Below, piece by piece: positions 34,768 through 46,153 of a DNA stretch of 64,000 nt. A program made the position numbers and the translations under genes. The notes under the pieces are model-generated. The model made no database searches and was not told the origin of the DNA. It was given only the letters and a program-made list of their open reading frames with translations. Within the stretch, counting starts at the first letter, position 1. Each line of letters opens with the position of its first letter. Source of the stretch: Capillidium heterosporum. Its lineage: Eukaryota; Entomophthoromycota; Entomophthoromycetes; Entomophthorales; Capillidiaceae. The stretch covers positions 310,001 through 374,000 of the forward strand of contig WBMQ01000014.1 in NCBI GenBank assembly GCA_016630905.1, given 5' to 3'.

Positions 34768-34968
34768 ATTATTTATCATTTAGAAACCCGGACCTGTACC
34801 AACAAACTCAACTATATTTCCTTCAGGAACAGTAAAAGTATAACCAAATACCGTCTTAAGTATCAAATATATTCTTGCCAAGAGACATGATGTATAGTTA
34901 AAACTAAATGGAACAAAGGTTTATTGATTTCAAAATGAACTTTAATTCGGGAAAAGGGTACTTCCGTT

Positions 34969-34976
34969 TATAAAAT
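34969..34976 (+). promoter_or_regulatory. Putative TATA box, first carrier gene
   Basis: TATAAAAT 51 bp upstream of the ATG at 35027. Confidence 0.45.
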
Positions 34977-35026
34977 ATATAAATGTAACTCAAAATTCCA
35001 ATTACATTTTCCAATTAAAATACAAG

Positions 35027-35935
35027 ATGAATTCTGAGATCCAAGTAATACCAGTAAGTAATTAAGCACAATAACATCAGCTAATCTGTCAGACTATAAT
35101 TATAGGTGTACTAGGTTCTTCAATTTCCACATTAATAACAACACCAATCAATCGTATCCAACTTTTATTACGATGCCAAAATCAACTTGTGGAATCCAAA
35201 AAGTTATCTCAGCCTTATGAGGACGTGTTGGACTGTATAACTAGAACCAAAGGTTCAGAAGGGTATATTAGCTTATATAGAGGCAATTCCGCTTTGATAT
35301 ATAAAGTAATTTTGTCACAGGTTTTACATTCAGTGAGAACTGTATGTAGGAAACGTAAATTTGGGGCTTCTATATTTGCGAATGCTTTCGTACCTAGGGA
35401 TTTGTTCAATCTTTTTAATTTGGTTATTCTGTACCCTTTGGATTACACTTACATCTTACTTGCAGCTGATATTGAAAGCGATAGTGGAGTCGAGTATTCA
35501 GGGGTGTTCGATGTACTTCGAAAAACTGTTGAGCGTCATGGTATATTTGGATTGTTCCGAGGTCTAAGCATACGTATCGTTTCCATAGTCTTCTATCGTA
35601 GCATATTCAACACTTTGTTCAAGGCTTTAAACTTTATATTCTCAGATGTGATTGGTATGGAAGGTGGATTTAGTTCGATGCTATTGGGATTTTCAGTTAG
35701 CCTAGGTACCTTTTTGATCTACTATCCAATCGATACTATAGCTCATAAGGTGATCTTACGTTCCAATTTAGCTAAGGGAAGGGTTCCAGAATGGCGAGCT
35801 TGTAAAGAAATTTTGGAAGTGGAGTCGGTTGCATCGTTGTACAATGGCGTAAGTTTAAGTTTTTTGAAGGCGGTTGGGGTAGGTGGTATAGATTACATGT
35901 TCCGTAAGTTCTTTAAATATGGATATTGTAGGTAA
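35027..35935 (+). CDS. Mitochondrial carrier, diverged ADP/ATP-translocase-like paralogue 1
   Basis: Exon 1 is 35027-35057 and exon 2 is 35106-35935 (48-bp intron, phase 1), giving 286 residues. The donor was chosen because it puts exon 2 in frame and matches the paralogue at 36533. Three carrier repeats are visible: TTPINRIQLLLRCQ with QPYEDVLDCITRT and LYRGN; LYPLDYTYILLAAD with GLFRGL; and YYPIDTIAHKVILRS. Spacing and the LYRGN/QPY blocks are those of the ADP/ATP carrier of the inner mitochondrial membrane. However, the RRRMMM nucleotide-exchange signature after the third P-x-D is replaced by AHKVIL, and the first signature has Asn instead of Asp/Glu. It probably no longer exchanges ADP/ATP. 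Substrate unknown. Confidence 0.85.
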
Positions 35936-36487
35936 ATGTTTTTTGGAATGTAGCTGCAATAATTTTATTCTAATTTTAACCTATATCAATGAATTTACAT
36001 GTATAGTGCACTTTTAACTTCTCTATTGGTTCTAATTTATTTGGGTCAATATGTTTTAAATAGTCATTTAAAATTTTCGGTCTAAAAAATTCACTTTTGG
36101 AATGCTGCTATGGATTCTTTTCAACATCAAATCCAGTGAACTTGGTTTGAGTTTCAGATTCTATTTGAACAAATAATTGAATGCTTTGAGGATCAGTGAA
36201 AAGTTTGCTTCCAATCAGATAGGAAAGTTTTGAGTAGGTTTTGTTTCTGTTTCCTCCCTATAAGCTTGTAAATCTCTACCTTCAATCAAGGTATCTTGAT
36301 CAACCCTTTTATGATAAAGGTGGTTTAATTCTCAATGCACCAGCATCCACCATAAACTAATTAGCTTCTCAAAGCTTTTTTTCTAAAACTTCTGTCAAGA
36401 TATGCATATACAATCAAAACTATCTTTAACCTAAGTTATTTCTCTTTTTGGTCACTTCAATTCGGGAAATAAGTAGTCCCGACCAAC

Positions 36488-36495
36488 TATATAAA
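36488..36495 (+). promoter_or_regulatory. Putative TATA box, second carrier gene
   Basis: TATATAAA 38 bp upstream of the ATG at 36533. Confidence 0.4.
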
Positions 36496-36532
36496 CTCAG
36501 CAAAGCCTAAAAGATAAAACTAGATAAAAATA

Positions 36533-37386
36533 ATGGATTCAGAGCTATCCATAGTGCAGGTAAGTAAAATATTAGTACCTTCAACTAATTTTATTAGAGT
36601 ATTGTTTTAGATACTTTAGTTTCTTCAGCAAAGACGTTGCTAACCTCGCCAATCGACCGCATCCAACATCTACTGCAATGCCAAACTCAACTTTTAGCAG
36701 CCAAAAAGTTAAACCAACCTTTCAAGAATGCGTCTGACTGTGTAACTAGAACTTTAGCCGGAGGAGGATTTTTGGAGTTATACCGAGGTAATTCAGTAGT
36801 AGTAACGCGTATTATTTTGAACAAAGGGTTGGATTTGATGGGGGCCGTGTGGGAGGTACCTAGAGATCTCTTCAACGTGTTTACTATAGTTGTATTGTAC
36901 CCCTTAGATTACGCCTACATTCTACTTTCAACGGATACTAAAGGTGACAAGGGTTTTGAGTACTCGGGTGTAGTCGATGTCTTCCGAAAATGTGTTGAGA
37001 AGCATGGTGTATTTGGTCTATTTAGAGGTTTAGGGATCCGTATCGTTTCAATTTTACTCTATCGTAATATTTCTAATAGTATATTCAATGGTTTGAAATT
37101 CGTGTTTTCAAACAGTATCGATTCAAATAGCTTGCTTTTTACGTTTGGGTTAGGGATCTCGGCAGCCTATGGAACATCCTTACTTTATTATTCGATTGAT
37201 ACCCTGGTCAATAGAATAGTCAGGCATTCTAATAATTCTGACACGTATATTTCGGAGTGGCAGGCTTGTAAGGAAGTCGTAAAATCGCAGCCAATTAAGT
37301 CGTTGTTTGACGGGGTAAGCTTGAGTGCCTACAAAGTTCTTGGGGTTGGCGGTGTAGTTTATATGTACAGCAGATTTTTTGAATAG
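36533..37386 (+). CDS. Mitochondrial carrier, diverged ADP/ATP-translocase-like paralogue 2
   Basis: Exons are 36533-36563 and 36611-37386 (47-bp intron at the same phase and place as in paralogue 1), giving 268 residues. Repeat 1 has TSPIDRIQHLLQCQ with QPFKNASDCVTRT and LYRGN, repeat 2 has LYPLDYAYILLSTD with GLFRGLGIRIVS, and repeat 3 has YYSIDTLVNRIVRHS. The carrier fold is intact, but the ADP/ATP-carrier RRRMMM signature is missing and the third P-x-D motif has Ser for Pro. It lies 597 bp after paralogue 1 on the same strand, a tandem duplicate. A short gap relative to paralogue 1 falls in the second matrix/helix region. The substrate cannot be predicted. Confidence 0.85.
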
Positions 37387-37957
37387 TGGGTTGTATGTAG
37401 ATGTTTGTTTGCTATAGGATTATGATAATATATATTTATAAAGTACTTTTGAATTGTATACTCTGCATTTAGTTTTATAGTGCTGGTATATTTTAATGGT
37501 GTTCAAACTTTTGTAATGAAATCCTAGGCATTTACTTTAAATACTTTTTCTTCCAAACACAAAAGCAAGTCGATTGCAAGCAAAACCAAAGAGGTGGAGG
37601 TAAAGACAATATCAATATACAAAATATAATTCAAAGGTATATTTCAAAACTAATAGAGCTACTGACATTCGATTTATTCATTATCCATACGATAAACTAG
37701 ATTTTATTCGATATATCGGCCTACCTTTGACTGCCACAATATTTAAGGCAATCTGTAAGCTTGTATGGAATCTTTGGTGCATTTAAACATTCGGTATGTA
37801 CTTTTGTACTTTCAAGTGCGAGATATATTACCTTTGCAAGCAGTTTAGTTGAGCCTGGTGGAAAAATACATTCATTAGCAGGCTAGAGCTTGACTCGTAC
37901 ATACAATCCCTAAAACTACTTCTACATGTATATTTTAATGGAGTTCTAGTGAAGTTC

Positions 37958-38308
37958 CTATAGAAGATAGTATCGCCTAAAATTATTAGTTTTAGTTGAC
38001 AATAGTTTACCTACAAGGATGCCAACAACAACTAAAACGACAACTCCAACTGTTATTAACAAACAATAGCTTTTTGGCATCGTCCTTACCTTGCCCTTGG
38101 ATTTTATATTAGAACTTTGGCTGGGTGAGTTCTTGGAATAAGGTGGTGGCAAATCTTCTAGTATTTCGTAGCTGAGATCGGTTGGTCCTAAAGCTTCGTT
38201 AGTATGGTTGCTAAGGTGAAGTAGGGCATCGGCTGTCAAACTCATCAAGCTTTTGTTGTAGAAATGGGATGATGGATAGAAGGATAATATTTTTGAGGGA
38301 GCTCCCAT
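37958..38308 (-). CDS. PPPY-motif single-pass membrane protein (left arm copy)
   Basis: 116 residues if read through, beginning MGAPSKILSFYPSS. The layout is a cytosolic segment with LEDLPPPYSKNSPS (a PPxY motif, the ligand of WW domains such as those of Rsp5/NEDD4 ubiquitin ligases), a lysine-rich stretch, then a membrane segment (VGVVVLVVVGIL). The gene at 58852 has the same PPPYSK-basic-membrane order and an intron right after the membrane segment. Here, GTAAAC at 38010 and TTTTAG at 37977 could define a 34-bp intron at the equivalent place, continuing to a TAA at 37828 (148 residues). No ectodomain like that of the 58852 gene is evident, so this looks like a shortened paralogue. Function unknown. 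Confidence 0.6.
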   Translation of the reverse strand: MGAPSKILSFYPSSHFYNKSLMSLTADALLHLSNHTNEALGPTDLSYEILEDLPPPYSKNSPSQSSNIKSKGKVRTMPKSYCLLITVGVVVLVVVGILVGKLLSTKTNNFRRYYLL

Positions 38309-39736
38309 AGGCGTTGGCTATTCTCATCTAAGTCATTTGTCAGTAAGCAATTGTTAAGTGTAAGCGGAGTACTCCTTTGATGTCAGATCTTATGTGCGTC
38401 GCGATTGGTTAGCATATACCCTTACCAAGCTTTCTATAAATAAATTCAGTTTAGTGTTTACTTGGCAAGTGAGTTTTTTAATCTATGTATAAAGTGTATG
38501 CTAGGTGTAAACATTTATTTTTAGGAAGTTTGTCTTAAACCTTTTATATTTGGAGTAGGGAGCTTATTGAAATTAATAGTCGTGGGTTATAAGTATATTA
38601 CATTCCAGATTAACTGTAGTATATTCAAAAAGATATACATTTAATTAAAAACGAAGCCGTAGGCCATAATCAGATTATTACTATATCTTTCAAAACTATC
38701 AAATGGACTTGATAAAATTTTGGGATTACGTCTATTAAAAATTGTCAGCTACAAAAACAGCGTAGCTAAGAATAGATAGAAGTATATTTAACTAAATTAT
38801 CAAGAGATTATGCTAAGCAATTTAAAATCAAGTACTAGTATGCTACAAATTATCAAATAGACTTGGAGATGTCGAAATTTCAGAGTCTGACACATATGAT
38901 AGGATGATGAGGTTGAAAAGCCTCATGTGAAGAAAGCGAAACAGCATCAAAAGTAGCATCAAGCCATTTTAATATCTAAACTTGACGGAATTTATAGCAT
39001 CCATTTGATAGGAAATATACTATACCTTTGAATTTCGTCTTATTAAACGGACTTTACCGACATCAACTAAAATTCAAAGCCAGCTTCAAAACTTCGCCTA
39101 TCCTAAATGAAGTATCACTGTTCAATTGGTTGCTACACTTAACGAATGCAGATTTGCAAAAGTTGGCAAATATTGGCAAAAGAAAGTTTTGAAATAGTCA
39201 AATGATTCCTAGATCAGTGTTTTAAGGTCATCTTAGAGAGCCAAATAGTAGTCTGTGTCGGCTAGGTCTCATGGAATTTGAATTTATATTGCGTGACTGA
39301 AGTGTACATTTCTAAAGATGTTTTGTTATGTATCGGCTTGCGTCACCTCACTAATAGTTGCATAACTAAACGGGCGGTATGGAGGCTAGGTTCGCTCCGA
39401 AATTTAGTTAATCTAAATAAACTGTTACTAAAATATACAGTTTGTTGGTTATAGATATAAAAAATAGAAGAATAGAATTGAAAATTTAGTAAATATCTTG
39501 TAAAAAGACGACAGCTTTAAAGAATTTAATATCTGCAGACTGATCAAAGTATCTAAATCAGCTGCATTGGTACTGTAACGATATTTGTACTTGTGACAAA
39601 GCGCACATAGAACATTATCGTTTTACTAGTACAAACCACTTTATAAGTCGATTATTCAATATACCCTATCCTTATGACGTGTCCCAGTTCGAATATGGCT
39701 ATAGTAAGGTATATAAAGTGAGGGATCTGAAAAAAG
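38309..39736. other. Non-coding part of the left arm
   Basis: AT-rich sequence between the membrane-protein gene and the carboxypeptidase promoter, duplicated in the right arm. A second TATATAAA lies at 39710-39717. No gene is supported. Confidence 0.5.
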
Positions 39737-39744
39737 TATATAAA
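39737..39744 (+). promoter_or_regulatory. Putative TATA box, carboxypeptidase (left arm)
   Basis: TATATAAA 56 bp upstream of the chosen ATG (39800). The upstream in-frame ATG at 39761 would lie only 17 bp from the box, which supports 39800. The box is mirrored at 46209-46216 in the right arm. Confidence 0.5.
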
Positions 39745-39799
39745 GTCGGCTAGAAGATAGATGTATAATATTAAAAAGCAACTGACATCCAAAGCAGAA

Positions 39800-41080
39800 A
39801 TGTATAAACTCATCAATTCACTTGCCCTCTTACTCTTAGGCTTAAATACCATCACAGGTAAGACCTTGCCCGAACCTTCAAATCGACAGGTAATCCGTGT
39901 TGAAGCCAACCCCGATATCACCTCCAAGATCAATTCCTTAGGCTTAGACGTATGGCAACGTACCAAAGAGCACTGGGACGTCGTAGTCAACTCGGATTCC
40001 TTGTCCAAGCTGCAGCTCAAGTCCAAACCTGAAGTTGTCATTAAGGATGTCGTTGAATTTTTTAAAGCTAACCGCCAAAAGTCCAACTCAAGAGCTGCTG
40101 ATGCTGTAATACAATTGTTGAAATAATAGTTTACTAACCATTTTATATAATTTGTATAGGGCTTTTTTGAAAACTACCATAACTACTCTGAATTATTGGA
40201 GTGGTACTCCAACCTAGCTAAAAGTAACCCTGACTTAGTCAAGTACGTCCCCTCCATTGGAAAGACTTTTGAGAACCGTGACATAGCTGCAATCCACATC
40301 ACTAACCCCAACGGCAAGAAGAAGCGTCATATCTACTTGGAATCTCTAATCCACGCTCGCGAATGGATCACCGGCTCCACATTAAGTTACATCGTGGACC
40401 ACCTTGTCAAAAACGCCAAGACCGATCCAATTCTTAAATCCTTTTTAGACCAGATTGAGTTTGTCATAGTCCCCATTGTAAATCCTGATGGCTACGCCTA
40501 TACCTTTGTCGGTGAAGAAGAGCGTGACTGGCGCAAGAACCGATCCAAGCCAACCACTCGTGCCATCGGTGTAGACTTGAATCGCAACTGGCCTTATGGC
40601 TGGGGCGGCGAAGGTTCCTCCTCGGTACCTTCGGATATCAACTACCACGGTCCCAGCCCGGCCTCTGAATTGGAGATAAAAGCCATCATCAGCTACTACA
40701 ATAAGCTCGACGTCATTGGGGCTATCGACTTCCACAGTTACAGCCAATTGGTATTACGACCCTACGGTACCAAGCAAGCTTTAGCCAAAGACGATGCTTT
40801 ATTGAAGCGTATCGGGGATGGTATCCGTGATGCTATCAAAGGGGTACGAGGTACTCAGTATGTCAGCGAGAGGGCTATTGACTTGTATGAAGCGTCTGGA
40901 ATCAGTACCGACTTCTTCTACCAGGATGGTGGCAAAGCTATTGGATTTACCATTGAGCTTTCCCCTATCGGATATCCCTACTTTGTCTTGCCACCTAGTG
41001 AAATTATCAAGGTTGGTAAGGATTTGGTACCTGGGTTTGTATATTTCGTCAACCAGACCATTAACAATCCTTTACATTAA
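39800..41080 (+). CDS. Secreted metallocarboxypeptidase (M14A), left arm copy
   Basis: Exons are 39800-40105 and 40160-41080; the 54-bp intron has a TACTAAC branch site, and the product is 408 residues. A signal peptide (MYKLINSLALLLLGLNTIT) is followed by an activation propeptide to about residue 102 and an M14 domain. Zinc ligands are His and Glu of HAREWITG (about 167-170) and His of FHSYSQLVLRPYG (about 294). DLNRNWPYGW supplies the substrate-binding Asn-Arg, and the catalytic Glu is in FTIELSPIGYPYF (about 367). The family removes C-terminal residues from peptides after propeptide cleavage; here it would act outside the cell, complementing the subtilisins. The gene is duplicated in the right arm as an identical translation, and a decayed third copy lies at 49.3-50.6 kb. 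Confidence 0.95.
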
Positions 41081-41123
41081 ACATCTTTTTTATTGAAATG
41101 TACTTGAACATTATATAGCTTTT

Positions 41124-42800
41124 ATTTAAGCCTACACTGGAATATAATACTATAGCTTTCATTTATCAAACGAATAATTTTCTGTGTGGATATGAGTGTA
41201 TTTTTAAAATTTGCTGATATAAAATAGTAATGAAAGGTATGTAGCTTACTAAATCAACCTTTCTATCATACATGGGGCTCAGTTTTTATACTTTATCAAT
41301 AATTGAATTCACTATAACAGTTTATAATTGTATTTCGCTTGACTCAAATTACTAACTATTAGGAAAAGTATAGCTATATATATTTTAATTTATATCTCAT
41401 CCTTGTCCTACAGATTTATAGTATAAATAATGAACTGTAAATTAGAAGAGCCAATGTTTGAATTTTCTGATATAATTGCCTTGACTACATATCTATACAA
41501 ATTTTTATATATTTATAAAGTAAAATTTTGCATGACAGTATCAAAAACTTAGCGATTATAAGATAATTACAATATATTATGAGCTCGTCACTCTATAAAC
41601 TAGATATCCAAGTAGAATACGTATGTGAGGATGGACTCCAACTTTAATATTAGAAGCGATTTAAAAGAAGTAAACATATCATAGTCTCAAAGCTATAACA
41701 TTACGCTAATAGAGTTTAATTAATATCTCTATTTCTAAATTTTAGCAATTTCTTTCATTATAATGAACTTCGTTTTTAAACAGGAGGTCTAATTTTCTTT
41801 ACTGATTCTACTAGATAGTACTTTGGATGTTATTTTGTTTTTATGTGTATTTTTGATCTCATTATTCTACAAAATGCATATTCTTTCAAAATTTCAACGT
41901 ATATTGTGTTTATTATTGAACTATAGCAACTTAAATTCTAGTTTCTAATCATCTATATTAACTGATTTAATAGTATAACCAAATTTGCTTATTACTATTT
42001 GTCAACAAAAATGCAATAGAATAAATAAATTGATTTGAACATTGACAAGATTTAGGATTGGTAGTGTGATATCTATTGCTTTGATTGTAAATATGGCCAA
42101 AGCAAATAGAAGGATAGTTAAGAAATCAGACATAAAAATGGTATATAATACTATTTGGATATATGGATTATCAGTTTGAAGGCAATCTCAAATTACTTTC
42201 AGATAGTAGTAAACTAATAGGAAATTAATTTGATTTGAGCAAATAGGGATAATCAAAAAGATTTAAGGTTTGATTACAATTGGCCAGGAGTTTTACTATA
42301 CGGAGTAATTAGTGGGGTTTCTATGAAAGGGAATACAGGTATATTACATCCCCGACGTAATAATATGACTTTGTCAGGTTTCTAACCAATTGTGGTAATT
42401 GCCAAGCCCCATACCCAATACTTGGACCTTTTGTATCCAGCTTGTAGATGGCCTGTGATAAATGAATCATTGGATAAATGGATCTACGGGTGACAGCTAG
42501 CCTAAAGTTTAGTCGGCTAGAAAACTTACAATTCCATATTACCTGCAGAATTAAATAAATTTTAGCTTATATACCAACACAGTTAATATAGAATATTAGG
42601 ATTACAACTCCGGTCCATCTTAAACCAACAATTTTAGCTTACACTTCAAAACTATCTTATTTTAGAATTTATAAACAAGTGATCAATTGAAGTTTTAGTC
42701 CAAAGGTATATAGATAATCAGTTACACTTCTTGGATGTCGTGTTTTTAGCCTGTGGATAAACAAATTAGCCATGAACACTAAAAATTGCAAGACTATGGG
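41124..42800. other. Spacer of the large inverted repeat, upstream of the P450
   Basis: 1.7 kb of AT-rich unique sequence between the left arm and the P450 promoter. No gene or repeat supported. Confidence 0.55.
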
Positions 42801-42808
42801 TATAAAAG
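42801..42808 (+). promoter_or_regulatory. Putative TATA box, P450 at 42859
   Basis: TATAAAAG 58 bp before the ATG at 42859. The same motif occurs about 45-55 bp upstream of the other P450 copies, so it also argues against the longer in-frame start at 42772. Confidence 0.55.
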
Positions 42809-42858
42809 TGATAGGTAAATTCAAAAAGAGATTTATATCAGTTCCAGTAATCATAGCC

Positions 42859-44325
42859 ATGAATTCGTTACTGATTCCTTTATTTCTATCGCTACTTTTG
42901 GCGGCTTATGTCCACCAAAAGGTGAAAATCCCCACCAATCTCAAACACATTCCAACCAAATCAATATTAGAATGGATCAAATTTATGGTAGTTGACAAGC
43001 CCTATTTCGACAAAGTTGACGAAATGATCAGCCCCCAGCAGTTCAAGACGAAGGTGCAGTTGATCTGGAGATTAGGCAAGTGGGTAGTAGTTGTATCTTC
43101 CAAGGAGGCGGCTAAACTCATCTACGGTGACACCAAGAAGTTCCCTAAAATTTTACCGACAAACACTTTCCCCGATCGTTTGCTCTCCAAATTCTTGGGC
43201 GAGGCTATAGTATTCTCCAATGGAGATGTTTGGAAAAAGCACCGTAAAGTTATCAACCCACCCTTCAAGAAACAGTTCCAAGTTACCACCTTTTCTAATG
43301 CTACTAAACAGTTCTTTGAAGTTCTGGGGAACTCTGATGAGAATCTAGATGTCCACAAGTATATGCAGCGTATTACTATGGAGTCTATGGGTAAGGATAT
43401 AATGGGTGTAGAATTCAATTGCATTAGAGATGAGAACAGTCCTTTTGTATACGCTTATAACCAAGTTATTAAAGGTTGTTTTGACCCACTTTCGTTAATA
43501 ATTCCAGCATCGGATAAACCTTGGCTTCCTACGAGAAAGCCTTACTACGAGCATATGAGATATATTGAACGCTATTTTGCCGACGTGTTAGAACAGAAGA
43601 GAAAGGAGCTTAAAAACAATCAATTGGAGGATTCTAAGTTGGATTTGTTGTCCCTATTGCTCAAAGCTGGCCAGGCCTCCAATGACGAGTTTACCGACGA
43701 TGACATCCGCAACAACATCATGAACTTTTTGGTTGCTGGCCATGATACTACTGGGTTTGCGCTATCTTCGGCTTTACATCATCTGTCTGAAAATCCCAAG
43801 GTCCAAGAGAAGGCTCGCAAGGAAGTTCTGGACGTATGTGGTTACGGTCTTACTAAATGTAACTCCGAAGATGTCATGGAACCAACTTTGGAACAGACCA
43901 AGAAGATGGATTATCTAATGGCCGTCATTAAGGAAACCATGCGCATCTCGCCATCCGTACCTCAGCTCCCCCATAGAATTACAGCCGAAAATGTCACTAT
44001 AGACGGCTATCATATTCCCAAGGGCATCGAAGTTGCAATTAATACCTACAGCATGCATAAAGATCCTCAGTATTTTAAGGATCCCACTAAATTTATCCCA
44101 GAAAGGTTCTTGAATGACGATAGTGAAGCCGATTCGATAGCCTGGGCTCCGTTTGGCGGCGGTACTCGGTTATGTGTAGGAATTAACTTCTCACTTTTGG
44201 AACAAAAAGTTGTACTCAGCATGATCCTTATGCGGTACAGAATTTCCAAATCGAACTTCAAGCTGAGCTCATCTCCATTGCCCACTCCCACAAGCTTCAG
44301 CCTGAAGTTCGAGTTACTGAAATAA
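42859..44325 (+). CDS. Cytochrome P450 monooxygenase (local family, copy in the inverted-repeat spacer)
   Basis: 488 residues, no intron. The start is set at MNSLLIPLFLS, which aligns with the other copies and follows a TATA box; the frame is open further upstream. It has an N-terminal membrane anchor, I-helix oxygen-binding motif AGHDTTGF (about 293), K-helix ExxR in KETMR (about 358), and haem loop FGGGTRLCVG with the Cys ligand near 438. All P450 signatures are intact, so it should be an ER-bound monooxygenase working with a P450 reductase. The FSLLEQKVVL helix after the haem loop recalls CYP3-clan enzymes. Substrate unknown. Relatives lie at 50997 (relic), 53135 (frameshifted), 55832 and 60730, all on the opposite strand. 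Confidence 0.95.
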   Translation: MNSLLIPLFLSLLLAAYVHQKVKIPTNLKHIPTKSILEWIKFMVVDKPYFDKVDEMISPQQFKTKVQLIWRLGKWVVVVSSKEAAKLIYGDTKKFPKILPTNTFPDRLLSKFLGEAIVFSNGDVWKKHRKVINPPFKKQFQVTTFSNATKQFFEVLGNSDENLDVHKYMQRITMESMGKDIMGVEFNCIRDENSPFVYAYNQVIKGCFDPLSLIIPASDKPWLPTRKPYYEHMRYIERYFADVLEQKRKELKNNQLEDSKLDLLSLLLKAGQASNDEFTDDDIRNNIMNFLVAGHDTTGFALSSALHHLSENPKVQEKARKEVLDVCGYGLTKCNSEDVMEPTLEQTKKMDYLMAVIKETMRISPSVPQLPHRITAENVTIDGYHIPKGIEVAINTYSMHKDPQYFKDPTKFIPERFLNDDSEADSIAWAPFGGGTRLCVGINFSLLEQKVVLSMILMRYRISKSNFKLSSSPLPTPTSFSLKFELLK

Positions 44326-44829
44326 ATCTTTGGTGATGGTTATTTGTTTTCGATCTTGTTTTTTGTATAATAAAGCTGAGTATAAGTAGAAATATGTGCA
44401 AATAAGAGCTTTACTCTTGCAGTTTAGTAAAATGTTTTTTCTAATATATAGAGCATTTATAAGTAGAACCAGCACCTTTTGCTAATAATGTATCCGCTTT
44501 AAAATTTTCCAAGATAATTTACATTCTATAATTGATATACTCACTTATAGTGTCCTTATAATAGTATTTTGCGTCCAATATACAATATTGAATAAATGAC
44601 GCGATAAATGCTAATTTGAATAGGTTTTAGAGTATATATTTATCTAAAAAGGGAGATGGAACCAGTGTAAGTAATAATATATAAATAATAGCCAGGTGAT
44701 CTATATTTTTATAATAGAAAACTTAAAATATCCTATAGCTACTTTATAGTAACTAATAAATCTGTATATTCTGTAAATTTCTACTTATAAAGGTTACTAA
44801 TTGAATGTATTTGCTACTAAACACTTAAA
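44326..44829. other. Short AT-rich spacer
   Basis: 3' flank of the P450 gene up to the inner end of the right arm. No feature supported. Confidence 0.5.
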
Positions 44830-44872
44830 AAAAGCTATATAATGTTCAAGTACATTTCAATAAAAAAGATGT

Positions 44873-46153
44873 TTAATGTAAAGGATTGTTAATGGTCTGG
44901 TTGACGAAATATACAAACCCAGGTACCAAATCCTTACCAACCTTGATAATTTCACTAGGTGGCAAGACAAAGTAGGGATATCCGATAGGGGAAAGCTCAA
45001 TGGTAAATCCAATAGCTTTGCCACCATCCTGGTAGAAGAAGTCGGTACTGATTCCAGACGCTTCATACAAGTCAATAGCCCTCTCGCTGACATACTGAGT
45101 ACCTCGTACCCCTTTGATAGCATCACGGATACCATCCCCGATACGCTTCAATAAAGCATCGTCTTTGGCTAAAGCTTGCTTGGTACCGTAGGGTCGTAAT
45201 ACCAATTGGCTGTAACTGTGGAAGTCGATAGCCCCAATGACGTCGAGCTTATTGTAGTAGCTGATGATGGCTTTTATCTCCAATTCAGAGGCCGGGCTGG
45301 GACCGTGGTAGTTGATATCCGAAGGTACCGAGGAGGAACCTTCGCCGCCCCAGCCATAAGGCCAGTTGCGATTCAAGTCTACACCGATGGCACGAGTGGT
45401 TGGCTTGGATCGGTTCTTGCGCCAGTCACGCTCTTCTTCACCGACAAAGGTATAGGCGTAGCCATCAGGATTTACAATGGGGACTATGACAAACTCAATC
45501 TGGTCTAAAAAGGATTTAAGAATTGGATCGGTCTTGGCGTTTTTGACAAGGTGGTCCACGATGTAACTTAATGTGGAGCCGGTGATCCATTCGCGAGCGT
45601 GGATTAGAGATTCCAAGTAGATATGACGCTTCTTCTTGCCGTTGGGGTTAGTGATGTGGATTGCAGCTATGTCACGGTTCTCAAAAGTCTTTCCAATGGA
45701 GGGGACGTACTTGACTAAGTCAGGGTTACTTTTAGCTAGGTTGGAGTACCACTCCAATAATTCAGAGTAGTTATGGTAGTTTTCAAAAAAGCCCTATACA
45801 AATTATATAAAATGGTTAGTAAACTATTATTTCAACAATTGTATTACAGCATCAGCAGCTCTTGAGTTGGACTTTTGGCGGTTAGCTTTAAAAAATTCAA
45901 CGACATCCTTAATGACAACTTCAGGTTTGGACTTGAGCTGCAGCTTGGACAAGGAATCCGAGTTGACTACGACGTCCCAGTGCTCTTTGGTACGTTGCCA
46001 TACGTCTAAGCCTAAGGAATTGATCTTGGAGGTGATATCGGGGTTGGCTTCAACACGGATTACCTGTCGATTTGAAGGTTCGGGCAAGGTCTTACCTGTG
46101 ATGGTATTTAAGCCTAAGAGTAAGAGGGCAAGTGAATTGATGAGTTTATACAT
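44873..46153 (-). CDS. Secreted metallocarboxypeptidase (M14A), right arm copy
   Basis: Exons are 46153-45848 and 45793-44873 with the same 54-bp intron as the left copy. The predicted protein is identical to that at 39800-41080: signal peptide, propeptide, HAREWITG and FHSYSQ zinc sites, and FTIELSP with the catalytic Glu. Its upstream region, including the TATATAAA at 46209-46216, is also duplicated, so both copies are probably expressed the same way. They point towards each other across the P450 spacer. Identity implies recent duplication or gene conversion. Confidence 0.95.

Larger units (their letters stand above)
37583..41123 (+). repeat. 3.54-kb inverted repeat, left arm
   Basis: The reverse complement matches 44830-48371. 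Position sums are 85953 over most of the length and 85954 beyond a single extra C in the right arm near 47853. I saw only that indel and one substitution (37627/48327) in the parts compared. The arm contains a PPPY-motif membrane gene and an intact carboxypeptidase. The spacer holds a P450 gene. Confidence 0.95.

Noticed and set aside
39761-39799. Upstream in-frame Met of the carboxypeptidase
   Set aside because: It would bury the signal peptide 13 residues in and starts only 17 bp after the TATA box.
39652-40086. 144-codon frame antisense to the carboxypeptidase, and its mirror at 45867-46301
   Set aside because: Shadow frames; conserved between arms only because the arms are near-identical.
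42772-42858. Longer N-terminus for the P450 at 42859
   Set aside because: The extra 29 residues have no counterpart in the other copies, and the TATA box lies inside this stretch.
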